From NCBI GenBank assembly GCA_030062745.1, contig CP099843.1, positions 21,612,583 to 21,676,582 on the forward strand: a DNA stretch of 64,000 nt, given 5' to 3'. Of this stretch, positions 13,301 to 21,523 are shown in pieces (within the stretch, counting starts at the first letter, position 1; every line of letters starts with the position of its first letter). The notes below the pieces were generated by a model. That model saw only the letters and a list, made by a program, of their open reading frames with translations. It did not search any database and had not been told where the DNA came from. Made by a program: the position numbers and the translations under genes. The stretch is from Capitulum mitella. Taxonomy: Eukaryota; Arthropoda; Thecostraca; Pollicipedomorpha; Pollicipedidae.

Positions 13301-16300
13301 AGGCCTCTGTACCGCTGGTCCAGGGTTCTCTGTGCCGCTGTTCGGAGAAACTTTCTCTGCGCTGCTGGTCCTGGTAAGTCCCGTTGCGCCACCGGTCTAG
13401 AGGGAACTCTCTTCGCCACTGGTCCGGGGCACCCTGGGAGAGCCCAGATAGGTCTTTCGAGACACCGGTCGGGACGGTCCCTCTGCGCCAGTAGACGACC
13501 GTGGTCGGTCGGTGCCGCCGGCCGTAGACTGCCAGCCGGGGCTGGCTGCCGGCCGCGTGACCGTCGCCAGCCGTGTGCCTATGCCGCAGCATGAGCGGCG
13601 GACCGGGCCACCGGGGCTCGCTGCGGCGCGGCGTGGTGTCGGCCGGCGCGCTGCGCTCCTCGTCGGCCTCGACGCTCGGCCAGATGGTGCTCAGCGTCTA
13701 TAAGCCCAGGTGCGCCCGCCGCCGGACGGACCGGCTGGACGCGCCGGCCGTCGCCGGCTGCATGCTCGGCGTAGTGCGCGAGCGTACTTGCTTGTCTGTC
13801 TCTCACTCTGCTGGCCGGTCGCCCCGCCGCCTTGGTTGGTCTGTCGATTTTTGTTCCTTGCGCGGGAGTTCAGTTCGCTGCGTGGCTGGCTGTGATGCGC
13901 TGCAGTTTCTGTTCTGTTTTGCTGTCGGAGTACGCGCCGTTCCGCCCGCTGCCCGCGGCCGAACCGCTGTAAATCTCCAGCCCGCTGTGTCCGCCATGTC
14001 ATTCCGTGGCGCTTCGGTGGGTGTCGGGTGTTGTGCCCACGATCTCACGGTCCGTGGGCCGTCGGTCCGTTGGCCGCCGGTCCGTGGGCTCCGTGCGTCG
14101 CCGGTCCGTGGGCTGCCGGTCCGTGCGTCGCCGGTCCGTGCGCCGTCGGTCCGTGGGCCGCCGGTCCGTGCGCCGCCGGTCCGTGCGCCGCCGGTCCGTG
14201 GGCCGCCGGTCCGCGCGCCGCCGGTCCGTGGGCCGCCGGTCCGTGGGCCGCCGGTCCGCGCGCCGCCGGTCCGTGGGCCGCCGGTCCGTGCGCCGCCGGT
14301 CCGCGCGCCGCCGGTCCGCGCGCCGCCGGTCCGTGGGCTGCCGGTCCGTGGGCCGCCGGTCCGCGCGCCGTCGGTCCGTGGGCCGCCGGTCCGTGGGCCG
14401 CCGGTCCGTGGGCCGCCGGTCCGTGCGCCGCCGGTCCGTACGCCGTCGAGCCGTGGGCCGCCGGTCCGTGCGTGGCCGGTTTGGGTGAGCTGAGACGTGA
14501 CCGTCCGGCACCGGCAGCTTCTCGCCGCGGACGCCGGAGACGGAGGCGGGCCCGGCCGGCGCCGCCGACGGCGTACACACCTTCCAGAAGGCCAGCCTGT
14601 ACGTGTTCGGCGACCGTGCGCACATCAAGGTGGGTGGCAGCAGCCCGGCTAGCACCGGCCGCTGGCCGGGGCATCAGGTCGGCCACGCTGTGGTGGGTGA
14701 TGGGTGGCGTAGCTCGTGCCTCGTGCTGTCAGTGGACCTTGACCACGTTCCCCTGACATGGGCGATTTGATGCCACGGAGTTGAAGGGGGAAATGAAAGA
14801 AAACGTGAAATGTTGGATCAGATTGCATCGCAATTGCTCGTTGAATTCCGGCGAGTGATACGTTTTTGTATGTTTGCAGTCGGACTCGTTCCCGAAGACG
14901 GACTTCATTCCGGTCGAGTATTTTGAGGTGAAGCAGGTGAAGCTGGCCTTCAAGAAGCTGATGCGAGCCTGCGTGCCCAGCACAGCAGCGGCTGACCGGG
15001 ACCAGACCTTCCTCAGGTGAGTCAGGTCACCGGACCACAGGTGTTGTTCGTGACAGACCCAGATCAGGCCAGAACACCGGATAAAGGATAAGTAGGCACT
15101 AGGCATGCCAAATGGCCGTACTTTTAGGCCATTAGCCCCAATCTCATGAGGCCTTAAGTGCCTTTTTGCCTTGTCTTGTTATAGACAGACTATTGTCGGT
15201 CGATATGAGTACAAAAAGGCCTCTGTAGTCGGCGCGTCCTAAAATACCAATAAGCAACAGCAACAACTGTTCGTGTGCCGGGCTAGACTAATTAAGCCGT
15301 GTTCCATTGTAGACTGACTGTTGGTCGTATTCCAGAGCGGTGGAGGCGTCCGAGTGGATGCCGCAGATCCAGCGCATCATGCAGGTGGCCGGCGCGGCGG
15401 TGGATCTGATCGATGTCCAGGGCTCCTCTGTCATGCTCTGCCTGGAGGACGGCTGGGACCTGACCGCTCAGGTTGGTGCCCGGGGCGTCTGTGGCGCTGT
15501 TGACCTTAGCTGTGACGTGACGTCGCTGGCTGATGATCCCGGGCTGACTGTTTAACTGTTACGTAACGACCCCGGACTGGCGGCCTGTCTCTTTCAGCGT
15601 TTGCTGGAGAGCATTAAATAACATTTGGCCGGCCAGTGGACCCCACTGTCGTTAATGACAGCCGGCCGTCGTAGCGCGTTCATCTCTGCTGTGAGCGCCG
15701 TCGGCCACTGTCTCAGATGTACGCCACCCCCTGCGGTGTTCTCTGCTCGCCCGTGACTGCCGGCGTGACGGACCGGCAGATCTCATCGGTGGCGCAGCTC
15801 TGCCTGGATCCGTACTACCGCACCCTGGAGGGGTTCCGCGTGCTGGTCGAAAAGGAGTGGCTGGCGTTCGGCCACCGGTTCTCGCACCGCAGCAACCTGA
15901 CCCAGGCGTCGATGGCCAGCGGGTTCGCGCCCATCTTCCTCCAGTTCCTGGACGTGGTGCACCAGGTGGGTGCGCGTTGACTGCGTGCACTAGGGGTGTG
16001 AACACGCCGAGCCAAGCATCACTAATACGAGGTCGTTAGGTCGTTTGAATGGTGCCCAAAAGTGCTTCCTTTCTGGGTTTAGATTCTCTATGTCTTGTTT
16101 TAAAAATGTCATAAACCGGTGAAAGTAAAAGGCTGTAACTATTTGTTATGGAAAGGCGTGGAGAAGTGTCCGAAATGCCATTATAATGTAATGTCTGTGT
16201 GGTGTTCATACACTGGCTGACCTGTTTCAAGAATGTCAGGATATGTGGGTATGTCCACCCTGTCCGGGCAATGTTTCACCTGGCCTCTGCTGCGTCTGAC

Positions 16301-19300
16301 CTGCCCTGGCCGCCCGCAGATCCAGCACCAGTTCCCGCTGTCGTTCGAGTTCAACGCGTTCTATCTGCGGCTGGTGGCGTACCACACGGTGAGCTCGCGG
16401 TTCCGGACGTTCCTGCTGGACTCGGAGCTGGAGCGGGTGGAGACGGGCCTGATGGCGGCCGAGGACCGGAGCGGCAGCCTCAACCGACACCACCGCCGCT
16501 TCGATCCGGCCCAGGACGAGGAGGCCTTCCCAGGTACGGTCCAGGACGAGCTGGCCTTCCCAGGTACGGTCCAGGACGAGCTGGCCTTCCCAGGCACGGT
16601 CCACTACGAGAAGGCGTTCCCAGGCATGGTCCAGGACTAAGAAGTCTTCCCAGGAATGGTCCAGGAGGTATACAAAGCCAATGTTTCGCTGCTTTCAGGT
16701 GTACACAGCTGGTACTCTGCCCTCAGGAGTACATGGCCAGTGTCCGTCTGTCCTCAGGTGTACACAGCCCGTACCCCTTTGTCCTCAGGTGTACACAGCC
16801 AGCTGCCCTCTGTCCTCAGATGTACACAGCCAGTACCCCTCTGTCAGATGTAAACAGCCAGCTGTCCTCTGTCCCCAAGTGCCCAGAGCCGGCTGCCCTC
16901 TGTCCTCAGACGTACACTGCCAGTACCCTTCTGTCAGGTGTAAACAGCCGGCTGTCCTCTGTCCCCAGGTGTGTAGATCCGGCTGCCCTTTGTCCTCAGG
17001 TGTACACAGCCAGCTGTCCTCTGTCCTCAGGTGTACACAGCCAGTACCCCTCTGTCCTCAGATGTATACAGCCGTCTGCCCTCTGTCCTCAGGTGTCCAC
17101 AGCCGGCTGCCCCCTGTCTTCAGGTGCACACAGCCGGCTGCCCTCTGTGCTCATGTGTACATAGCTGGTACCCCCTGTCCTCAGGTGTACACCGCTAGCT
17201 GTCCTCTGTCCTCAGGTGTACACAGCCCGTACTCCTCCGTCCTCAGATGTATACAGCCGGCTGCCCTCTGTCCTCAGGTGTCCACAGCCGGCTGCCCTCT
17301 GTCCTCAGGTGTATACAGCCGGCTGCCCTCTGTCCTCAGGTGTCCACAGCCGGCTGCCCTCTGTCCTCAGGTGTACATAGCCGGCTGCCCTCTGTTCTCA
17401 GGTGTACACAGCCGGCTGCCCTGTGTCCTCAGGTGTCCACGCGCGCCAGTCGGCCGGCTCGTCGCCGCACGCCACGCCGCAGACGCAGTCGGTGTTCGAC
17501 TACATCGAGCGGCACGCGGCGCGCTCTCCACTCTTCCACAACTTCTACTACGTGCCGGACACGGAGAACCCGGTGCTGCGGCCGTACTGCAACCTGAGCA
17601 GCCTGCTGCTCTGGGACTACTTCTGCGGCGAAACGCTGGCCCGGGGTCCCAGCTACGACCTGGAGGTGGTGGCCATGGACGGCCAGCGCCAGGAGGAGGC
17701 CGAGGCCGCCGACGGCAGCAGCAGCGCCAGCGGGCGTCGCACCCTCACCGCCGGGTGGGTCTGGTGGCCGGCTGGAGGCGGCCGGCGGGGAGGGCCAGGG
17801 GTATGCTGCGAGGGGCCAGCTAGGGCGGCAGCCAGCACCCGGGGACTGGGGTCGGTCCTGGGAAGATGAGAGAGGCCGTGGGAGTAGGGACCTCCGATGA
17901 CAGTAGTGAGACTCGCGACGGTGCCAGTGCATCCTGGGAATGACTGGGAGACCGAGGACGGGCTCGCTATTAATGGTGGTTAGTGGTGATTGGTGGCAGG
18001 ATCGTGTTCAGATTCAATGCCAGGATCGACTGGGGACAGAACCTGTATTAGGGACATCTGGGGCACTTCGAACGGCCACAAGACGTGCACACCTGCGTAG
18101 GTAAGGCTGATGGGACAAGGAAGCCTTTCGTGGATAACAAACTCCTGCCCTTGAGTATGGGAAGGAAGGCTGCTTTCCAAGTAGATAGGTGCTTTTTGTA
18201 TACGGTGCCGCCACCTATGGCAGCAGTTTGTTATTGAGGAAGCGCACTGCGTATTTGAATACGTGGTCGGGCGTCTATATTATCGAGTTGCAAAGAATCA
18301 CGTGCGTCGGAGTGTTCGGCGTGAGCTCCACTGTGTCGTCCTGTCGGGACTGTCGCTGGAGACCAGGCCGTGACCGCTGCCGGTACCGCGTCTGTCGCCA
18401 GCTACGACCCGCCGCACCAGCTGCAGGACGTGTTCACCTACTACCTGGAGGAGATCCACCGGCTGGAGACGGAGCTGGGCCACCTGCCGCAGCAGTGGCG
18501 CAACGTCTGGGACAAGCTGGAGGTGCCCAACACCGACTCGCTGACGGTGAGGCTGCGCCGGCGGCGGCCGGCCGCGCCCGCTGACACCGCCGACACTGGT
18601 GGCGGCGGCTGCGGCGGTCTGGCTCGTGAGCCTCTGGGAGAGAGTGGTTGGCGTGTCGATGTTGCACCTCTGTCGCGTAGTACGTACCGAATGCTCCAAA
18701 TGGAACGTTGTGTTATGTTTTCTGGGTATTGAGGTCGAGGCTAATACACGTGAAGTTAGATCTCATGGCCCTGTTGTGTCAGTGATCGCGACTTGTTTTG
18801 TATTAAGTTATTTGTGTTTTTTGGCCAGTCATCCTGTTTTGGTTTTCTGTTTGTTGATGGCACGCTATCTTTGAGTGACTCGCGGTGCGTCTGTTGACTT
18901 GTCTTGTTTCTGGTTCCCGCCGACTGTTGGTGACCCGCTGCCTGTCCTCGCAGCGCCAGGCGTCCTTCAACACGCAGGTGATCAGGCACCACGGCCGCTA
19001 CTTCCACAAACGCTCCACCATCGACCTGATCCTGCGGGGCAAGATGTCGGGCGGCGGCGGCGGCGCCGACTCCGCCCAAGGCTACTCAGCGCCGCACCGC
19101 TTCGAGAAGTGCAACTACACCACGCCCACCTACTGCGACTACTGCAACAACGTCCTCTGGGGGCTCGTCAAGGTGAGGGAGGCCGCCACGTCTGGCGCTG
19201 CGACGGCTTTGTGGCCGCTTGCGGCATGCGATGAAGTTTTTTCTCAAAAGCGGTGTTTTTTTTTACTAGTGTTGCAAGATATGTTCCTGCTGTTTTGCGA

Positions 19301-21523
19301 CCGATTGTCGATCTGGCTGTCCTTTGATTCAGAGGAATAATGATTGGAGATATCATTGTGGAGATAGGGAAATGACTGGCGATGGAGATCTGACTCCGTC
19401 CTCTGATTCAGAGGCCCTGAATGACGGTGGAGATTTATGTGCGACAGACGGGCATGCGCTGTGTCGACTGCGGCTACAACTCGCACGAAAAGTGCGTGGA
19501 GCACGTGGCCAAGAACTGCACCAAGTACAAGGCCGTGACCGAGCCCGGCGGCACCCCTGGCGGCAAGGACGTGAACTACGAGCGAACCAGCATCGGCTCA
19601 GGTGGGTCCTCTGCGACATCCGGAGTCCTGCAGACTCTCGTGTGTGGCGGAGGTGACTGGGGGAAACTGTGCTGATGGATTGGACGTGGTTGACCTCTTG
19701 CGAACCCACACCGGTGGGTTGCTCGCTGGTCCTGCTGACTCTCGTGTGTGGCGGAGATGACCGGGGAAACTGCGTGCTGATGGATTTGACGTGGTTGACC
19801 TTGAGAACCCACGCTGATGGTTGCTCGCGCGCGGAACGTCCTTGCGGTCAGCGACTGAGCCGGCGACGTCATCTGTTGCAGCGGTGACGTCACACCACCA
19901 CCAGACGCCGTCGCAACAGTTCTACGACCAGTTCTCGTCGAACGTGGCCGAAAACCGCACGCACGAGGGCTACCTGTACAAGCGGGGCGTGCTGCTCAAG
20001 TCGTGGAAGCAGCGCTGGTTCGTGCTCGACTCGATCAAACACGAGCTGAGGTATGCTGGCGGCGGCGGACGCCCGCTGAGGCTGCGTCACTGGAATGGTT
20101 TGTCGGTTCGACCGCGGCTGGCCAACGTTGCGTGCACATTGGTGTGTCCAGCCTGACTCGTGTGCATGACGGTGGACATGTGCTGTCATTGGGCATGTCG
20201 TGCTCTGTGAAATAGGGGATTTCTGTGATGAGATAGTCATCAACACTGGTTATGAATTCCGTCCGATAACGCAAGAATTGGCGTCTTTTGGTACCGAAGT
20301 TTTTTTAAGACTATGGTGCGAAATTTGTGCGATATCACAATAGTCCACGCAGTACATTGTGGGACTAACTTGACGCGAAGTTGTTTCTGTACGCAAAGAG
20401 AGGGTAAGCAGTAAATTGACTCCAGTCTCTCGTTTCTAAGTCAACGTTTCTTGACCTGTAGTCTTGTAGCTTAGGGATAAAAACCATGCTGATGTCGAGG
20501 TATAACCCTGTGTAGATGCATTTCAGTATATGCTGCATGTTATGTGCGCGCCTCCACCTTGACTCGTCCTTACCGTTTGAGTTACCATTTGATTAGCCCC
20601 AACGGCCTCGGTCTTGGCGTAGGGATGAACCTACGAAGTGCTTAAATAAAAAAAAAAATAAATGAGCATCCTTTCCCAGACTAAAGAATCATTGCTTCGT
20701 TCGTAGTCGGATAGCAGAGCCGGCGTTTTGAGTGGCGGGCTGTGCTTACCCTGCCCGTTTCCCTCACTGCAGGTATTACGATGCCATGGAGGACAGCCAC
20801 TGCAAGGGCACCATTGACCTGGCCGAGGTGGTGTCAGTGACCTCCGTCACGCCAACGCCCGGCGCGCCCAAAAAGGTTGACGAGAAGGCCTTCTTCGAGG
20901 TGAGGTGGTCACCGAGTGTATTCTCGGCATGGCTGATGGGAGGGTGGGATCCGTTGCGTGGGGTCGTGGGTTTTTGCTCATCTTCTCTGAGCTGCATTTT
21001 GTTTCAAAAGACTGATGTTTTTTTGTGAAAGTCTATTAGTGTGCCCGATATTGAAGGGCTTCTCGAAGGAGCGGTTCGTGTTACGATGCAATCGGGTCCT
21101 ATTATCTCTGTTCTGTCGGGTTGTATCAGGAGAGCGTGCGTTGGCGGGCAAACTGCCTTACTGGTAATGTGCCGCGTATTGAGACGCCAGAAAAACGCTG
21201 GCCGCGGGATGGGTGCTTTCCTGTGCTTCATCACTCGAGGGAACTGAAGCGTCGGCTGCCGCTGGATCGATAGTCGGCTGTCCCTCGGAGTACCGATGGT
21301 ACCGGAAAATGACGGTAGGAAGCTGGCCGTCCAGAGACACGGGGCGTTACCGCTGCGTGACGGCCGAGCGGTCGTGGCGCGCGGAGGCGGTCCCCGTGAC
21401 GAGGCGTGACGCCCCTGCCGTCGTCCGCAGCTCCGCACGACGAAGCGCGCCTACAGCTTCTGCGCCAACGACGCGCCGTCAGCGCAGGAGTGGATAGAGA
21501 AGATACAGTCGTGTCTGCAGTAG
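958..21523 (+). CDS. Sbf: SET-binding factor / myotubularin-related protein 5/13 (Sbf), 3' part, 29 exons
   Basis: Sbf (MTMR5/MTMR13) proteins are DENN-type Rab exchange factors fused to an inactive myotubularin phosphatase and act on endosomal membranes with active myotubularins (family knowledge). Exons placed by frame, GT/AG borders and phase: 958-1069, 1492-1698, 1962-2075, 2530-2779, 2992-3160, 3532-3681, 4271-4367, 5636-5828, 6154-6287, 6621-6796, 7260-7349, 7427-7608, 8902-9007, 9537-9641, 9916-10106, 10668-10911, 13590-13709, 14518-14629, 14880-15016, 15336-15471, 15780-15965, 16320-16533, 17433-17754, 18402-18546, 18954-19172, 19448-19601, 19882-20050, 20773-20899, 21431-21523. They sum to 1,550 codons plus a stop with no frame conflict. 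The DENN region lies upstream of the window. Exon 11 ends at a weak donor (GTTAGC, 7350); the better GTGAGC eight bases later would break the frame. The C-terminal order pseudophosphatase, C1, PH and the terminal IQSCL motif support the assignment. Exons are much richer in GC than several intron inserts. Confidence 0.93.
3682..3850 (+). repeat. (CCG)n run and three copies of a 36-bp repeat in Sbf intron 6
   Basis: Directly after the exon 6 donor there is a CCG triplet run (about 3693-3720), followed by three imperfect copies of a 36-bp unit (about 3738-3850) beginning GCCGCCGGCCCGTGGCT and containing CTGTTGGCCGCAG. It lies in the intron and has no coding role that I can see. Confidence 0.75.
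4634..5396 (+). repeat. 64-bp minisatellite, 12 near-identical copies, Sbf intron 7
   Basis: The motif CAGCGATGTGTT recurs every 64 bases from 4638 to 5342, giving 12 units. Variation is limited to a few positions (TTCCTGG/TTGCTGG, GTCGCG/GTGGCG, TCAGTTGG/TCCGTTGG), and the variants are clustered, as expected from recent unit-by-unit expansion. Because 64 is not a multiple of three, the three forward frames stay open through it and rotate, which creates long false open frames (up to 366 codons). Confidence 0.97.
5636..6796 (+). other. Sbf: Sbf segment: GRAM/PH-like domain (exons 8-10)
   Basis: Exon 8 holds the start of the GRAM domain: [19 protein letters not shown], then the core [12 protein letters not shown] typical of GRAM strands. 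Exon 9 continues with [16 protein letters not shown] and the hydrophobic end of the domain. Exon 10 has IKLAFDEEV and a linker. GRAM domains of myotubularins bind phosphoinositides (family knowledge). The exon 8/9 junction is phase 1 and the 9/10 junction is phase 0. Confidence 0.88.
7609..8901 (+). other. Sbf intron 12, with an AT-rich insert
   Basis: A C-run follows the donor (about 7630). From about 8150 to 8560 the base composition falls abruptly to AT-rich, unlike the flanking GC-rich intron, which suggests an old transposon insertion. I recognise no protein, terminal repeat or target duplication in it. The intron ends in GTGTCTGGCAG before exon 13. Confidence 0.5.
9001..9395 (+). repeat. 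34-bp minisatellite made of copies of the Sbf exon 13 splice donor
   Basis: Exon 13 ends CTACTACAG|GTCAGTCCC at 9007/9008. That junction then recurs downstream: degenerate copies up to about 9200 and five clear copies from about 9230 with a 34-bp spacing, each reading CTACTACAG followed by GCCAGTCCC or a close variant. The clear copies carry GC instead of GT at the donor position. See findings. Confidence 0.9.
10107..10667 (+). other. Sbf intron 15, with an unrecognised 115-codon open frame
   Basis: An ATG-started frame at 10234-10578 contains protein-like text ([34 protein letters not shown]). Its base composition is lower in GC than the neighbouring exons. It is not in phase with the Sbf exons, which join correctly without it. 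It could be a fragment of a mobile element or of another gene; I do not recognise it. Confidence 0.35.
10912..13589 (+). other. Sbf intron 16 (2.7 kb) with AT-rich insert
   Basis: The first 500 bases are GC-rich. From about 11400 to 12450 the sequence is AT-rich with no recognisable protein and looks like transposon-derived filler. A 26-bp minisatellite follows (12835-13375). The intron ends CCTATGCCGCAG at 13589, before exon 17. Confidence 0.6.
12835..13375 (+). repeat. 26-bp minisatellite, about 20 copies, Sbf intron 16
   Basis: Units of the type TCCAGGGAGGGCCTCTGTAC plus CGCTGC repeat with a basic period of 26 bases, with small indels. Since 26 is not a multiple of three, peptides such as [17 protein letters not shown] rotate through three frames, and both strands show long false open frames. 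The array does not touch a splice junction. Confidence 0.92.
14060..14480 (+). repeat. 15-bp minisatellite (GCCGCCGGTCCGTGG type), about 28 copies, Sbf intron 17
   Basis: Strict 15-base period, alternating GGCCGCCGGTCCGTG and CGCCGCCGGTCCGCG variants, over 80 percent GC. The period is a multiple of three, so every frame on both strands is open for 160-300 codons (R-x-S-V-G-, G-P-W-A-A- and R-R-P-T-D- type repeats). These are products of the repeat and are not genes: exon 17 and exon 18 join in phase across it. Confidence 0.95.
16534..16683 (+). repeat. 30-bp minisatellite made of copies of the Sbf exon 22 splice donor
   Basis: Exon 22 ends GACGAGGAGGCCTTCCCAG|GTACGG at 16533/16534. Four further copies of the end of this exon plus donor follow at 30-base spacing: two with GTACGG, then GCACGG and GCATGG, and a last decayed one (GAATGG). 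The unit is in frame (ten codons), so use of the second or third copy as donor would add ten or twenty residues without changing phase. Confidence 0.92.
16690..17432 (+). repeat. 31-bp minisatellite made of copies of the Sbf exon 23 splice acceptor
   Basis: The real acceptor is CTGTGTCCTCAG|GTGTCCACG (17432/17433). Upstream, the unit GTGTACACAGCCGGCTGCCC plus TCTGTCCTCAG recurs about 23 times at roughly 31 bases. Every unit therefore carries a pyrimidine tract, a CAG acceptor and an immediately following GT. Together with the donor array before it, it fills nearly the whole 899-bp intron. Confidence 0.93.
18954..19601 (+). other. Sbf: Sbf segment: C1 (phorbol-ester/DAG-type) zinc finger (exons 25-26)
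   Basis: Exons 25 and 26 join in phase 0 to make a perfect C1 pattern: H-x12-C-x2-C-x13-C-x2-C-x4-H-x2-C-x7-C, starting at [17 protein letters not shown] and ending HVAKNC. All eight zinc ligands are present; the intron splits the x13 loop. Vertebrate MTMR5/13 lack this finger, whereas invertebrate Sbf proteins are known to carry one, so it supports an invertebrate host. Whether it binds diacylglycerol cannot be told from sequence. Confidence 0.92.
19882..21523 (+). other. Sbf: Sbf segment: C-terminal PH domain and stop (exons 27-29)
   Basis: Exon 27 has [20 protein letters not shown], the first PH strands with the basic K-x-W-K-x-R motif used for phosphoinositide binding. Exon 28 has [19 protein letters not shown] and KVDEKAFFE. 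Exon 29 has [18 protein letters not shown] and the closing helix, ending CLQ-stop at 21521-21523. Phases 2/2 and 0/0 agree at both joins. The 3' untranslated region probably runs into the GC-rich DNA after 21523; I found no AATAAA close by. Confidence 0.92.
20250..20665 (+). mobile_element. Probable retroposon remnant with A-rich tail, Sbf intron 27
   Basis: An AT-richer block ends in ...CCTACGAAGTGCTTAAATA followed by an A-run and AAATAAATG near 20641-20663. The GGCCTCGGTCTTGGCGTAGG segment just before it resembles 3' ends of LINE/SINE-type elements. No coding sequence is visible and the 5' boundary is a guess. Confidence 0.4.

Larger units (their letters stand above)
8902..15965 (+). other. 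Sbf: Sbf segment: myotubularin phosphatase-like domain, catalytically dead (exons 13-21)
   Basis: Exons 13-21 encode the myotubularin fold: [48 protein letters not shown] and [12 protein letters not shown], a serine-rich insert (exons 16-17), then [20 protein letters not shown] and [18 protein letters not shown] text with [14 protein letters not shown]. At 15439-15462 the active-site loop reads CLEDGWDL. Active myotubularins have CSDGWDR. The nucleophile position is Leu and the Arg position is also Leu; the Cys seen here sits one place earlier, where active enzymes have His. It should bind partner and lipid but not hydrolyse it, as in human MTMR5/13. Confidence 0.9.
16320..18546 (+). other. 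Sbf: Sbf segment: post-phosphatase helical region and coiled coil (exons 22-24)
   Basis: Exon 22 gives [22 protein letters not shown] and [13 protein letters not shown], the conserved end of the myotubularin fold. Exon 23 gives [34 protein letters not shown] and SYDLEVV followed by a low-complexity linker. Exon 24 ([20 protein letters not shown]) is the predicted coiled coil used by myotubularins for dimerisation. The introns on either side of exon 23 are unusual: intron 22 is made of duplicated splice junctions (see repeats at 16534 and 16690). Confidence 0.87.

Noticed and set aside
12795..13592. Open frames of 201 (plus) and 255 (minus) codons with [22 protein letters not shown] repeats
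   Set aside because: Products of the 26-bp minisatellite; no start context, no splice fit.
14006..14756. Several open frames of 160-306 codons on both strands with R-R-S-V-G, G-P-W-A-A and R-R-P-T-D repeats
   Set aside because: All are readings of a 15-bp GC-rich minisatellite; a period divisible by three keeps every frame open. The flanking Sbf exons join in phase without it.
16690..17432. CRISPR-like regular repeats
   Set aside because: Units are head-to-tail with no unique spacers and the genome is eukaryotic; these are minisatellites.
16681..17823. 380-codon frame covering the acceptor repeats and part of exon 23
   Set aside because: The first two-thirds translate the 31-bp array; the true exon 23 is read in another frame that matches the family.
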